Below, piece after piece: positions 28,494-37,418 of a stretch of DNA of 64,000 bases (position 1 is its first letter; each line of letters starts with the position of its first letter). The DNA is from Halomonas litopenaei (GTDB lineage Bacteria > Pseudomonadota > Gammaproteobacteria > Pseudomonadales > Halomonadaceae): contig NZ_JAEKJT010000011.1 of the NCBI RefSeq assembly GCF_017303055.1, forward strand, positions 102,855 through 166,854, in the 5' to 3' direction. The position numbers were made by a program, and so were the translations under genes. Below the pieces are notes generated by a model. It saw only the letters and a program-made list of their open reading frames with translations. It searched no databases and was not told where the DNA came from.

Positions 28494-29381
28494 ATGCTCG
28501 ATTACAAGTTATTGAATGCCCTCGCCGCGGTACTCGAGCATCAGGGTTTTGAACGCGCCGCCCGAGCGCTGGGACTGACACAGTCCGCCGTGTCACAGCG
28601 CGTCAAGCTATTGGAAGCACGCCTGGGACAGCCCGTACTGATCCGCGGCACGCCCCCTACCCCCACCGGGCTGGGCCGGCGACTGCTCAACCACGTCCAG
28701 CAGGTTCGCCTACTTGAGGCCGAGCTTATCGAGGAGGCCCCCTCACTGACCGTCGGCTATCGACAGCTGCGCATCGCCATCAACGCCGATAGCCTGGCGA
28801 CCTGGTGGCCCCAGGCGGTGGGCGACTATCTCAAGCATCAGGCCATCACCCTCGATTTGGTCATTGAAGACCAGGACGTGGGGCTTGAGCGCATGCGCAA
28901 GGGGGAAGTCGCCGCCTGTCTATGTGCCAGCGACACCCCTGTACAAGGAGCACGCGTCATTTCACTCGGTGCCATGCGCTACCGAGCGCTGGCGAGTCCC
29001 GACTTTCTTGCGCGCCATTGTCCTCAAGGCGCTACCGCAGAGGCGTTGCAGCACTGCCCGGCCATCATCTTTGGCCCCAACGATCAGCTTCAGCACCGTT
29101 TTCTGGATGCCCAGGGCGTCACCGGGCCCTTCCCTCACCATCGCTGTGCCAGCGTCGAGGGATTCATAGGACTGGCCAAGGCGGGTCTGGGCTTTGGTCT
29201 GGTGCCGGACATTCAAGCCCGGCGAGAGCTGGCCGAGGGAACGCTGGTCGACGTGGTCGACGGCTGGTATCTCGATGTGCCGCTGTTCTGGCATTTCTGG
29301 CGCCACGGTGGCGATCCACTTGAACGCCTGGGACATCAATTGGCACAGGCTGCAGCCCATCACCTCATTCCTCTTACCTAA
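28494..29381 (+). CDS. argP: LysR-family regulator ArgP
   Basis: 295 residues. The N-terminal helix-turn-helix is HQGFERAARALGLTQSAVSQ, followed by RVKLLEARLGQPVLIRG. The C-terminal effector domain (about 90-290) includes LRIAINADSLATWW and VEGFIGLAKAGLGFGLVP, as in ArgP/IciA/LysG. These proteins bind lysine or arginine and activate the divergent exporter. The start ATG is supported by the conserved first residues MLDYKLLNALAAVLEHQG. Confidence 0.92.
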   Translation: MLDYKLLNALAAVLEHQGFERAARALGLTQSAVSQRVKLLEARLGQPVLIRGTPPTPTGLGRRLLNHVQQVRLLEAELIEEAPSLTVGYRQLRIAINADSLATWWPQAVGDYLKHQAITLDLVIEDQDVGLERMRKGEVAACLCASDTPVQGARVISLGAMRYRALASPDFLARHCPQGATAEALQHCPAIIFGPNDQLQHRFLDAQGVTGPFPHHRCASVEGFIGLAKAGLGFGLVPDIQARRELAEGTLVDVVDGWYLDVPLFWHFWRHGGDPLERLGHQLAQAAAHHLIPLT

Positions 29382-29585
29382 GCCTTAGGAAGGACGGAGC
29401 ACGAGAACGTGCCTAGTGACTACTGCAACAGCACAGCCGACATGGCGCTGGCGAGCCTTTTTAGAGCGCGCGTCATCGGCGCAAGAAGTTCCTGTAACAC
29501 AATGTATTACATACACATTTGTCACAGGCGCCCGCAGCATCCAGATACTGCATACCTGTAAAAGCAGAAAAACGTCGTTTTTTCT

Positions 29586-29627
29586 TAGCCCTTAAGGCTG
29601 ATATACCCCTTTCGGCTAGCCCTTAAG
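29586..29627. repeat. Repeated TAGCCCTTAAG motif upstream of the GGDEF gene
   Basis: TAGCCCTTAAG occurs at 29586-29596 and 29617-29627. Together with CTTAAGG/CCTTAAG they can also pair as an inverted repeat across the spacer. The 309-bp gap 29382-29690 also contains TGTAT-TAC-ATACA at 29503-29515. These may be operator elements; I do not recognise the binding protein. Confidence 0.4.
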
Positions 29628-29690
29628 ATGGTGAGTTAAGCCCGATACCTCGGGTTGATCACTCTTCCTGCGGCCAAGGACTGCCTGACC

Positions 29691-30623
29691 ATGGATGACT
29701 GCGCTAACACTTCCGCGACCAAGACGCATGCCGATGCGCAGCGTCTTGCTTGCCTACAGCGCGTACCCGGCGTGCTCTTCACTCTTCAACGTGACGCCAG
29801 GGGTCGTCTGCAGCTTCCTGCCTTGACCGGCGACGACCCGATGACCCGACGGCTCGCTCCCCTGGCCACTGCCAATGACGTGCGCCAGCGGCTCGGCGAC
29901 CTGCTGGGAGAAGCCTACGGGGAATTTATCCGCGCCATCGAGCATTCCGCCCATTGGCTGTCTCCCGTGTCCACTCGGCTGCGCCTGCCCGTGGGCGAAC
30001 TCAACCCCCACTGGTATTCCCTGGAAGCCCTGCCGGAGCGCTGTGACGACAGCATTCTGTGGCATGGGCTACTCATCGACATCGAAGATCAGGTCGCGGA
30101 AGAGCAGCGCCTGCGCTACCTCTCTGGTACCGATGAGCTGACAGGACTGGCCAATCGTCGCTCGCTAGTCAGCCAACTGGACAAGGCAGTGTCCATGTCC
30201 AACCGCCACGGCGTGCCGCTATCCCTGCTGTTCGTCGACCTGGACCATTTCGCCCTGATCAATGACACCTGGGGGCGAGGGCTTGGCGATCGCGTGCTCT
30301 GCCAGATCGCCGCGCTGGCCTCCAGCCAGCTGCGCCAGGAGGACTATCTGGCACGCATGGGCAGCGATGAATTCGCCCTGCTGCTGCCCATGACCCCCGC
30401 CGGCCGGGGGCGCGAGCTGGCGGAGCGCCTGCGCGAGAACATCTCACGCCATGACTTCGGTATCGGCCGGCACAAGGTGACGGTCAGCGTGGGGGTCAGC
30501 GACTATCAGAGAGGAGTCACCGGCGCCCAACTGATGCAGCAGGTGCACGCCAACCTGGTGGAGGCGAAACAGCAGGGGCGAAACCGGGTCATCCAGCGCT
30601 GGAGCCCACAGCGTAGCGATTAA
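29691..30623 (+). CDS. GGDEF-domain protein with variant GSDEF active site
   Basis: 310 residues. The N-terminal part (~1-140) is an unassigned, possibly PAS-like sensor. The diguanylate cyclase domain starts at about 150 (GTDELTGLANRRSL) with FVDLDHFALINDTWGRGLGD. The active-site loop is GSDEF (224-228) instead of GGDEF. RQED is the product-inhibition I-site (RxxD), separated by the usual five residues. The serine replaces the second Gly, which contacts GTP, so activity is uncertain; a c-di-GMP receptor role is possible. I chose the ATG at 29691 over a TTG at 29655. Confidence 0.85.
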   Translation: MDDCANTSATKTHADAQRLACLQRVPGVLFTLQRDARGRLQLPALTGDDPMTRRLAPLATANDVRQRLGDLLGEAYGEFIRAIEHSAHWLSPVSTRLRLPVGELNPHWYSLEALPERCDDSILWHGLLIDIEDQVAEEQRLRYLSGTDELTGLANRRSLVSQLDKAVSMSNRHGVPLSLLFVDLDHFALINDTWGRGLGDRVLCQIAALASSQLRQEDYLARMGSDEFALLLPMTPAGRGRELAERLRENISRHDFGIGRHKVTVSVGVSDYQRGVTGAQLMQQVHANLVEAKQQGRNRVIQRWSPQRSD

Positions 30624-30812
30624 GCCTCGGCCCTTTCTGTACGCTAGCGAGTGTTGCCCAGCGTGTTCCCACGGTGTCACTGCTGCGGGCCGACTGCCAA
30701 CCTGTACTTCATCCCCGGCCCACAACAAGGTAGCCTGTCACGCTGCAAATACTGCCACGTCACCCCAGCCTGTCCGCTAGGTGGCAAGGCTCCATTTTAG
30801 AGACTACCTATA

Positions 30813-32795
30813 TTGCCTTCTGCCTCTCCCCGCATCGATGACACCTTGGCATCGGTCTTCGGATATCGTGAGTTTCGTCCCGGCCAGCGCGAGACGATCA
30901 ACGCCCTTATCGCGGGTCGCAGCGCTGCCGCCATTTTCCCTACCGGCTCCGGCAAGTCACTGTGCTATCAGTTGCCCGCCCTGCACCTTCCTCATCTGAC
31001 GCTGGTCGTGTCGCCGCTACTGGCGCTGATGCAAGACCAGCTCGCGTCCTTGCAACAGCGCGGTATCGCTGCTGCCAGCATCGACTCCAGTCAATCGCCA
31101 GAGCAAACGCAGCAAGTCATGTCGGCGGCTCGATCGGGCCACCTGCGTGTGCTGATGGTATCGGTCGAGCGTTTGAAGAATGAGCGCTTTCGCCACTTCT
31201 TGCAGGACGTACGGGTATCGTTACTGGTCATTGATGAAGCGCACTGCCTGTCGGAATGGGGACACAACTTCAGACCCGACTACCAGAAGCTGCCGCACTA
31301 CCGTCATGAATTCGGCATCCCTCAGGTGCTGCTGCTGACCGCTACCGCCACGCCCAAGGTGATTGACGACATGCGGGCCGCGTTTTCCATTGCCCGTGAA
31401 GACGTGATCACCACGGGCTTTTATCGCGCGAACCTCGACCTCACCATCGCTCCCGTGCCCGCCGATGAACGGCCCCGATATCTTGCCCGCTGGCTGATCG
31501 CCCAGCGCGACCAGGCCCATGGGGAACATGGCAGCACCGTCATCTATGTCACGCTACAGCAAAGTGCACAGCGGCTCGCCGCCTATCTCAAGGCCGCTGG
31601 CCTGGAAGCGGCGGCCTACCACGCGGGCCTGGACGCAGACACCCGTGCCCAGCTTCAAGCGGCGTTCATGTCAGGCCAGTTACCGATCATCGTTGCCACG
31701 ATTGCCTTTGGTATGGGCATCGACAAGTCAGACATTCGCTGCGTCGTGCACTTCGACCTGCCCAAATCCATTGAAAACTACAGTCAGGAAATTGGTCGAG
31801 CAGGCCGCGACGGTGCCCGCGCCGAGTGCCTGATGCTCGCCGGGCGAGAAAGCCTCCCTGTGCTCGAGAACTTCGTCCATGGCGATGTACCACCCCGGGC
31901 AGGCATCCAGGCGGTACTGGATGATCTGGCGGCGGCGCCGGGTGCCTGGGAGCTATCGCTCAATGCATTATCGCGGCAGACGGATATTCGCGAACTGCCG
32001 CTGAAGACGCTATTGGTCAAGCTAGAGCTGATGGGCATCATCCGCGCCAGCCACAGCTATTTTGCCGAGTACCGTTTTCGCCTCGAGATTGAGCAGGAAG
32101 CGCTTCTCGCTCGCTTCCCTGGAGAAAGAGGGGCTTTCCTGTCCGCCATCATCGAGGCGTCCGACAAGGGGCGCAGCTGGTATCGCCTGGACTTTGAACG
32201 CCTGTACCAGCTTGGCAAGGCGCGAGGCCTGGATACCTCCCGGGCAAGAGTGCTGAAGGCACTGGACTATCTCGACCAGCAACAGTGGATTCGTCTCGAG
32301 AGCAAGCAGATCACTGAGGTGTATAGCGTCCTGTCCGACGTGGACTCCCAGCATCTGGCCAGCGAACTCCATCAGCAGTTCGTGGCCCGTGCCGACATGG
32401 AGCTTCAGCGCCTGGAGGCCATGCTGGCGCTGTTCGAATCCACCACCTGCATCAGCGCTGGTCTTGCGGACTGGTTCGGAGATAGCGACGCGCCAAGGGC
32501 GTGCGGACATTGCTCGGCCTGCCGCGGAGAGCGGGCGAGCCTGAGCGCCGCCTCGCCGACGCTGCCTGCCGATGAGCAAACCTTGCATGGCTGGTTGACG
32601 GAGCTCAGCGACGCGCTGAGCGCAACGAAACCGCCCAGAAAGCTGGACGCTGACCTGGCCACACGTTTTCTGTGTGGCATCGTCAGTCCTGCGCTAAGTC
32701 AGGCAAAGGCGCGTAAACTCGCCGGCTTTGCGAGTCACGAACAGGTTCACTATCCCCAGGTGCGTGCCGCCGTGATCCAGGTCATAGGATCCTGA
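30813..32795 (+). CDS. recQ: ATP-dependent DNA helicase RecQ
   Basis: 660 residues, superfamily-2 3'-5' helicase acting at stalled forks and in recombination. GYREFRPGQRETI (motif 0), FPTGSGKSLCYQLPA (Walker A), VIDEAHCLSEWGHNFRP (Walker B and the RecQ aromatic-rich loop; most RecQ have GHDFRP), LLTATAT (III), FGMGIDKSDIRCVVHFDLP (V) and YSQEIGRAGRDG (VI). A zinc site follows at ~550-580 (TCISAGLADWF...CGHCSAC), then a winged-helix-like C-terminus. No clear HRDC domain. The TTG start at 30813 is the first upstream of motif 0, with a weak ribosome site. Confidence 0.92.
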   Translation: MPSASPRIDDTLASVFGYREFRPGQRETINALIAGRSAAAIFPTGSGKSLCYQLPALHLPHLTLVVSPLLALMQDQLASLQQRGIAAASIDSSQSPEQTQQVMSAARSGHLRVLMVSVERLKNERFRHFLQDVRVSLLVIDEAHCLSEWGHNFRPDYQKLPHYRHEFGIPQVLLLTATATPKVIDDMRAAFSIAREDVITTGFYRANLDLTIAPVPADERPRYLARWLIAQRDQAHGEHGSTVIYVTLQQSAQRLAAYLKAAGLEAAAYHAGLDADTRAQLQAAFMSGQLPIIVATIAFGMGIDKSDIRCVVHFDLPKSIENYSQEIGRAGRDGARAECLMLAGRESLPVLENFVHGDVPPRAGIQAVLDDLAAAPGAWELSLNALSRQTDIRELPLKTLLVKLELMGIIRASHSYFAEYRFRLEIEQEALLARFPGERGAFLSAIIEASDKGRSWYRLDFERLYQLGKARGLDTSRARVLKALDYLDQQQWIRLESKQITEVYSVLSDVDSQHLASELHQQFVARADMELQRLEAMLALFESTTCISAGLADWFGDSDAPRACGHCSACRGERASLSAASPTLPADEQTLHGWLTELSDALSATKPPRKLDADLATRFLCGIVSPALSQAKARKLAGFASHEQVHYPQVRAAVIQVIGS

Positions 32796-32805
32796 CACGC
32801 CCTGC

Positions 32806-34362
32806 TCAGGTGCCCCCCAGCCCGTAACGCTTCAGCTTGTTGGCAATGGTGGTGTGGGAGACGCCAAGCCGTCGTGCTAACTGCCGGCTGGAGGGATGCA
32901 GCGGATACAGCGCGGCCAGCACCCGACGCTCCACGTCGGCCAGAATATCGTCGAGGGTGCCGTCCAGCTCGATGCCGGCCAGATCGCCAGAGGCCGGCCC
33001 CTCAGGCAAGCGCAGGTGCTCCGGCTCGATGCGACCGCTTTCACACAGCGATACCGCCTGGAACAGCACGTTTTCCAACTGCCGCACATTGCCCGGCCAG
33101 TCATAGCCGGCCATTCGCGCGACAGCGGCGCTAGAAAGCTCGGGCAACGGGCAGCCAATCTGCCGGGCAGCGCGGTCGACGAAATGCTCTGCCAGTGCCT
33201 GAATCCCGTCCAGGCAGTCTCGCAATGGCGGAACGTTCAAGGACAGCACGTTCAGGCGATGGTAGAGATCCTGGCGAAACAGCCCCTGATCGCATAGCGA
33301 CAGCAGGTCCTGCTGAGTGGCGCACACCACCCGCACATCAAGATAGGTCTCTTCGTCAGCGCCAACTCGACGGAAGCCGCCGTCCTGCAAGAACCGCAGC
33401 AGCTTGGCCTGAAGGCGCGGACTCATCTCTCCCACTTCATCGAGGAAGATGGTACCGCCCGAGGTCAACTCCAGCAGGCCCAGCTTGCCCTCTGGCCTGG
33501 CGCCATCAAAGGCCCCCGGTGCGTAGCCAAACAACTCCGTCTCGGCCATGGACTCCGGCAGGCCAGCGCAGTTCAAGGCCATGAAGGGTGCCTGCCCACG
33601 GGGGCTGGCCAGGTGACACGCCCGCGCCAGTAACTCCTTGCCGGTGCCTGTTTCACCGAAGATCAGCAGCGGGGCATCCAGCGGCGCCATTCTACGAGCT
33701 TCATGAATCAGCGACGCAAGCCGGGGGCTTGCGGTGAACATCGCCTCGAAACCGCGCATTTCCTGGCGCTGTATCTGGTAGATCCGCTCGCCAATGCGAT
33801 CAGCGCTATGCAGTGTCACCACCGCCCCCGCCAATGACTCGACATCGTCATGATGCTCACGGTGCAGCGGAGCGATATCGGCAAGAAAGGTCGCGTTCTT
33901 CAGGCGGACTCTGAGTCCGTTGACCCTGGCATTGTTACGCCGAATCACATCGGGCAAGTCACAGTCCGGCAGATATCGATCCAGGGACAGACCTGGCACT
34001 TCATCTACCCGCACCCCCAGCAGCTGACTCGCCGCGCGGTTGGCCGCGACCAGATGCCCCTCCATGTCGATGGACATGACCGGGTCTGTCAGCGATGAAA
34101 GCAGCGCCTCGAGCTCCAGCTGGTGACGCTCACTCGGCATCAGGCTGACCTTGCGCACGCCAAAGACGCCAGACACGTCTTCCAGACGAGGCTTCAACGT
34201 CACCCATTGCGCGTTAAGCAGCAATGGCACGTGGAGATAGATGGCATTGCCGCGCTCGCCACCCACTTCGCCACGCGCCACGTTGGCGCCGTAGTCAGCA
34301 AGAAGGGACACGATGTCACGCAGGATACCGATGCGGTTCTGGCAATGTACTCTCAGGCGCAT
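32806..34362 (-). CDS. phhR: TyrR/PhhR-family aromatic amino-acid regulator
   Basis: 518 residues: ACT domain (1-70, MRLRVHCQNRIGILRDIVSL), PAS domain (~80-190, DPVMSIDMEGHLVAANRAA), AAA+ domain (~205-435; FGETGTGKELLA Walker A, GGTIFLDEVGEM Walker B, WPGNVRQLENV) and a Fis-type helix-turn-helix (SSRQLARRLGVSHTTIANKL). The sigma-54 contact loop reads GAFDGA instead of GAFTGA, as expected for TyrR-like proteins that work with sigma-70. It senses Phe/Tyr and activates the divergent phhABC operon; two matching boxes lie between. The stop is 10 bases past the convergent recQ stop. Confidence 0.93.
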   Translation of the reverse strand: MRLRVHCQNRIGILRDIVSLLADYGANVARGEVGGERGNAIYLHVPLLLNAQWVTLKPRLEDVSGVFGVRKVSLMPSERHQLELEALLSSLTDPVMSIDMEGHLVAANRAASQLLGVRVDEVPGLSLDRYLPDCDLPDVIRRNNARVNGLRVRLKNATFLADIAPLHREHHDDVESLAGAVVTLHSADRIGERIYQIQRQEMRGFEAMFTASPRLASLIHEARRMAPLDAPLLIFGETGTGKELLARACHLASPRGQAPFMALNCAGLPESMAETELFGYAPGAFDGARPEGKLGLLELTSGGTIFLDEVGEMSPRLQAKLLRFLQDGGFRRVGADEETYLDVRVVCATQQDLLSLCDQGLFRQDLYHRLNVLSLNVPPLRDCLDGIQALAEHFVDRAARQIGCPLPELSSAAVARMAGYDWPGNVRQLENVLFQAVSLCESGRIEPEHLRLPEGPASGDLAGIELDGTLDDILADVERRVLAALYPLHPSSRQLARRLGVSHTTIANKLKRYGLGGT

Positions 34363-34437
34363 GCTGGCTTAGCGCTCCTTATCGATAGGCAGAAGACCCA
34401 CGGGCAGAAATTTGCTGTCACGGCGTCCGACCTCCAT

Positions 34438-34455
34438 TGTCACGTTTTCCTTACA
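34438..34455 (+). promoter_or_regulatory. TyrR/PhhR box, distal
   Basis: TGTCACGTTTTCCTTACA, matching the TyrR consensus TGTAAA-N6-TTTACA at 9 of 12 fixed positions. It lies 245 bases before phhA and 76 bases before phhR. The same 18-mer pattern recurs 96 bases downstream. Confidence 0.65.
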
Positions 34456-34533
34456 GCTTATCGAAGTCATTGCACACGAGACCTGCCTCTTTGGTCGAGC
34501 TATGGCCATGGGCTAGTGCCCTTGCGGCCCTGC

Positions 34534-34551
34534 TGTCACGTTTTTCTTACA
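34534..34551 (+). promoter_or_regulatory. TyrR/PhhR box, proximal
   Basis: TGTCACGTTTTTCTTACA, one base different from the distal box and in the same orientation, 132 bases before phhA. Two boxes 96 bases apart (about nine helical turns) would allow cooperative binding. The rest of the 320-bp gap shows nothing else definite. Confidence 0.65.
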
Positions 34552-34682
34552 CTCGCCTCCCCTTCGTCACCAGATCGACCCGGTTTCTCTACCATAACCC
34601 CCTCGCACATGGCCTGCACTCGACCGACACTCTGTTGCAGGACAACACCCGCCTTTTCCGCTCACCATTATCTGGAGGCGCC

Positions 34683-35561
34683 ATGAGCGCACCGTCTACG
34701 CACTCGCCTCTCGTTGGCTCACTTCACTCTCCTTCGAACCACTCCGCGGATGCGTCCGTCTCTGGCAAAGCGACGGCCTACGAGGCTCACACTCCTGACC
34801 ACGATGGCAAGATCCACTGGAGCGAGACAGAGCACCGCACCTGGCAGACCTTGATGGAACGTCAACTGGCGCTGATCGAAGGACGTGTTTGCCACCAGTA
34901 CCTGGAGGGGCTGGAGCGCCTTGCCCTGCCCACCGATCATATCCCGCAGCTCGATGCGATAGATCGGGTGCTGGACGACGCCACGGGATGGCGAACCGCC
35001 GCAGTCCCGGCGCTGATCCCCTTCGATACCTTCTTTGAGCTGTTGGCCAACCGGCGCTTCCCCGTCGCGACCTTCATCCGCACCCCGGAAGAGCTGGACT
35101 ATCTCAAGGAGCCGGATATCTTTCACGAGATCTTTGGCCACTGCCCCATGCTGACCAATCCGGCCTTCGCTGAGTTCACCGCCACCTACGGGCGGTTGGG
35201 CCTAGCAGCCGAGCCCAAGGATCGGGTGTATCTGGCCAGGCTCTACTGGATGACGGTCGAATTCGGCCTGGTGGACACGCCAGAGGGCCGACGCATCTAT
35301 GGGGGAGGCATCATTTCATCGCCACGGGAGACGCTCCACGCGCTTTCCGACGCACCGGTAACGCGTCGCTTCGATGCCCTCGATGCACTGCGTACGCCCT
35401 ACCGCATCGACATCCTGCAACCGCTTTACTATGTTCTCGACAGTCTTGACGACCTCCAGACACTGGCCCAGCAGGACCTGATGGCGCTGGTGGAACAGGC
35501 CAAGGCGCTAGGACTCTTTGCCCCGCTGTTCACGCCCAAGGCGCGGTCACCCCGCGCCTGA
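34683..35561 (+). CDS. phhA: Phenylalanine 4-monooxygenase
   Basis: 292 residues; hydroxylates phenylalanine to tyrosine with tetrahydropterin, O2 and Fe(II). The iron-binding HEIFGH (in PDIFHEIFGHCPMLT) and the downstream TVEFGLV glutamate are present, as are FIRTPEELDYLKEPD and YGGGIISSPRET. A ~40-residue Ser/His-rich N-terminal extension precedes the catalytic core. TGGAGG is 6 bases before the ATG at 34683; an in-frame start at 34437 would run through both regulatory boxes and is rejected. First gene of phhABC. Confidence 0.95.
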   Translation: MSAPSTHSPLVGSLHSPSNHSADASVSGKATAYEAHTPDHDGKIHWSETEHRTWQTLMERQLALIEGRVCHQYLEGLERLALPTDHIPQLDAIDRVLDDATGWRTAAVPALIPFDTFFELLANRRFPVATFIRTPEELDYLKEPDIFHEIFGHCPMLTNPAFAEFTATYGRLGLAAEPKDRVYLARLYWMTVEFGLVDTPEGRRIYGGGIISSPRETLHALSDAPVTRRFDALDALRTPYRIDILQPLYYVLDSLDDLQTLAQQDLMALVEQAKALGLFAPLFTPKARSPRA

Positions 35562-35605
35562 CGACCGGCAATTTCTGCCCTACCACTAGCATTTGGAGCT
35601 ATCCC

Positions 35606-35956
35606 ATGAGCGAACACCCATCGTCCCTGTCACAACAATCCTGCGAAGCCTGCCGCTGGGACGCCCCTCATGCCAGCGAGAGCGAGATGGCCAGCTGGCA
35701 AAAACAGCTGCCCGAGTGGCAGATCGTCGAGCGCGATGGCATCATGCAACTGGAGCGGAGCTATCGCTTCCGCAACTTCAAGCAGGCCCTGGCGTTCACC
35801 AACAGAGTCGGCGAGATCGCTGAAGAGGCTGGTCACCATCCGGCGCTGTTGACCGAGTGGGGCAAGGTCACCGTGACCTGGTGGTCCCACGAAATGAAGG
35901 GCCTGCACAAGAACGATTTCATCCTAGCGGCTAGAACCGACGAGGTAGCAAGTTAA
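35606..35956 (+). CDS. phhB: Pterin-4a-carbinolamine dehydratase
   Basis: 116 residues; recycles the 4a-hydroxy-tetrahydropterin made by phenylalanine hydroxylase. Conserved: LPEWQIVERDG, RSYRFRNFKQALAFTNRV, AEEAGHHPALLTEWGKVTVTWW (with the paired catalytic His) and GLHKNDFILA. Second gene of phhABC; its stop TAA is directly followed by the phhC ATG, so the two are translationally coupled. Confidence 0.94.
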   Translation: MSEHPSSLSQQSCEACRWDAPHASESEMASWQKQLPEWQIVERDGIMQLERSYRFRNFKQALAFTNRVGEIAEEAGHHPALLTEWGKVTVTWWSHEMKGLHKNDFILAARTDEVAS

Positions 35957-37147
35957 ATGTTCGAGAAGATTGAGCGGGTTCCCGGGGATGCCATCCTCGG
36001 GCTCATCGAGGCCTTCAAGAAGGACACCAATCCCCAGAAGGTCGATCTTGGCGTCGGCGTCTACCGCGATGCAAAGGGCAACACTCCGGTGATGCGTGCG
36101 GTCAAGGAGGCCGAGGCCCTGCTGCTCAACAACGAGACCACCAAGACCTACATCGGCTCACACGGTGCTCCCGAGTACGGTGCCGTGGTCTTGCCCATGG
36201 TGCTGGGCCAGGACTCACCGGTGCTGGAAGCTGGGCGTGCCAGTGCCACCCAGTCTCCCGGTGGCACCGGCGCTCTGCGCCTGGCGGCCGACTTCGTTGC
36301 CAGCCAGCTGCCTGGCAAGGGCATCTGGGTCAGCGATCCCACCTGGCCAAACCACCACGGCATCTTCACCGCCGCCGGTATCGCACTGCACAAGTACCCC
36401 TACGTGGATGCCGACAACCGTCTCGACTTCGACGGCATGCTGGCGGCTCTGAAGCAGATTCCCCAGGGCGACGTGGTGGTCCTGCACGCTTGCTGCCACA
36501 ACCCGACGGGCTTTGACCTGAACCACGAGCAGTGGCAACAGGTGCTTGAGGTGCTGCAGGAGCGTGACCTGCTGCCGCTGGTGGACTTCGCCTATCAAGG
36601 TTTCGCTGAAGGCCTGGATGAAGACGCCTACGCCGTGCGACTGTTGGCCGCGAACCTCGACAATGTGCTGATCACCAGCTCCTGCTCGAAGAATTTCGGC
36701 ATCTACAACGAGCGTACCGGTGCGCTGATCGTGGTCGCGAAGAACAACGAAGAGATGGAAAACGTTCGTTCGCAAATCGCCATTGTCGCCCGCGAGAACT
36801 ATTCCAACCCGCCCGCCCACGGCGGAGCTATCGTCGCCGAAATTCTGCACTCGGCCGAGCTCGCAGGCGTCTGGCGTGAGGAACTCACGGAAATGCGTGA
36901 CCGCATCAACACCCTGCGTCGCGACTTCGTCGAAGCACTGAAGCCTTACGGGCTGAGCGAAAAATACGCGCACATTGCCGAGCAGCGTGGCATGTTCTCC
37001 TACACCGGTCTGTCACCGGAACAGGTGGATCGCCTGCGCGATGAGTTTGGCATTTATATGGTGCGCTCCGGCCGTGCCAACGTGGCGGGCTTCTCTCAGG
37101 AAAACCTGCCCTACCTGGCCAAGGCGGTTGCCGCGGTCAATAGCTGA
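35957..37147 (+). CDS. phhC: Aromatic amino-acid aminotransferase (class I)
   Basis: 396 residues, PLP enzyme of the AspC/TyrB family. The PLP lysine is in SSCSKNFGIYNERTGAL; VDLGVGVYRDAKGNTPV, SDPTWPNHHGIF, HACCHNPTGFDL and GMFSYTGLS are family landmarks. Together with phhA and phhB it converts Phe to 4-hydroxyphenylpyruvate, the substrate of hpd. Its ATG abuts the phhB stop. Aspartate may also be a substrate, as in TyrB. Confidence 0.93.
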   Translation: MFEKIERVPGDAILGLIEAFKKDTNPQKVDLGVGVYRDAKGNTPVMRAVKEAEALLLNNETTKTYIGSHGAPEYGAVVLPMVLGQDSPVLEAGRASATQSPGGTGALRLAADFVASQLPGKGIWVSDPTWPNHHGIFTAAGIALHKYPYVDADNRLDFDGMLAALKQIPQGDVVVLHACCHNPTGFDLNHEQWQQVLEVLQERDLLPLVDFAYQGFAEGLDEDAYAVRLLAANLDNVLITSSCSKNFGIYNERTGALIVVAKNNEEMENVRSQIAIVARENYSNPPAHGGAIVAEILHSAELAGVWREELTEMRDRINTLRRDFVEALKPYGLSEKYAHIAEQRGMFSYTGLSPEQVDRLRDEFGIYMVRSGRANVAGFSQENLPYLAKAVAAVNS

Positions 37148-37151
37148 GACA

Positions 37152-37196
37152 CCACTGACGCCTCGCCACTACCGCTAAGCGGTGAGGCGTCAGTGG
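37152..37196 (+). terminator. Long hairpin after phhC
   Basis: 16-bp stem (CCACTGACGCCTC-GCC with GGT-GAGGCGTCAGTGG, one G-T pair) around a 13-base loop, 5 bases past the phhC stop. No T-run follows on the plus strand, so it may act with the next hairpin or as a 3' stability element. Confidence 0.6.
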
Positions 37197-37206
37197 AGAA
37201 AGAGAT

Positions 37207-37231
37207 AACGCCCGGGTCCAGCCCGGGCGTT
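37207..37231 (-). terminator. Displaced original narL terminator, also stops phhC readthrough
   Basis: AACGCCCGGG-TCCAG-CCCGGGCGTT, a perfect 10-bp stem. On the minus strand ATCTCTTTCTCC follows. It lies about 40 bases beyond the left narL remnant, where a narL terminator would have been before the element inserted. It is now 6.3 kb from the functional narL. Confidence 0.7.
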
Positions 37232-37260
37232 GTCGTATACAGGTCAGCGCAGCAATGCCA

Positions 37261-37344
37261 GTAGCGCCGTTCAGCCCAGGCCATGCTTGGTTGCCCACAC
37301 CGCCGCTTCCACTCGGGAGCGCAGGTCCAGCTTCTTGAACAGAT
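37261..37344. repeat. Left attachment site (attL) with displaced narL 3' remnant
   Basis: 84 bp, 82 identical to 43504-43587. Mismatches are at 37269 (G versus T at 43512) and 37292 (T versus G at 43535). On the minus strand it still encodes the NarL C-terminus ending VWATKHGLG and stop; the mismatch within the coding part is synonymous (GCA versus GCC, Ala). It is the original chromosomal end of narL, now without its 5' part. Confidence 0.9.
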
Positions 37345-37381
37345 AGGTCGCTGCGCTCCCCCAGAGCCTGCGGCTCTAGCT

Positions 37382-37404
37382 CTCCTAGAGAACACACGTT
37401 CACA
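37382..37404 (-). promoter_or_regulatory. Left arm-type site of the element
   Basis: CTCCTAGAG followed by ACGTTCACA, 38 bases inside attL. The same two blocks occur in inverted orientation near the right end (43471-43489). Placement between attL and int fits integrase arm binding or int autoregulation. Confidence 0.5.
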
Positions 37405-37418
37405 ACAGGAGCTAGGTT

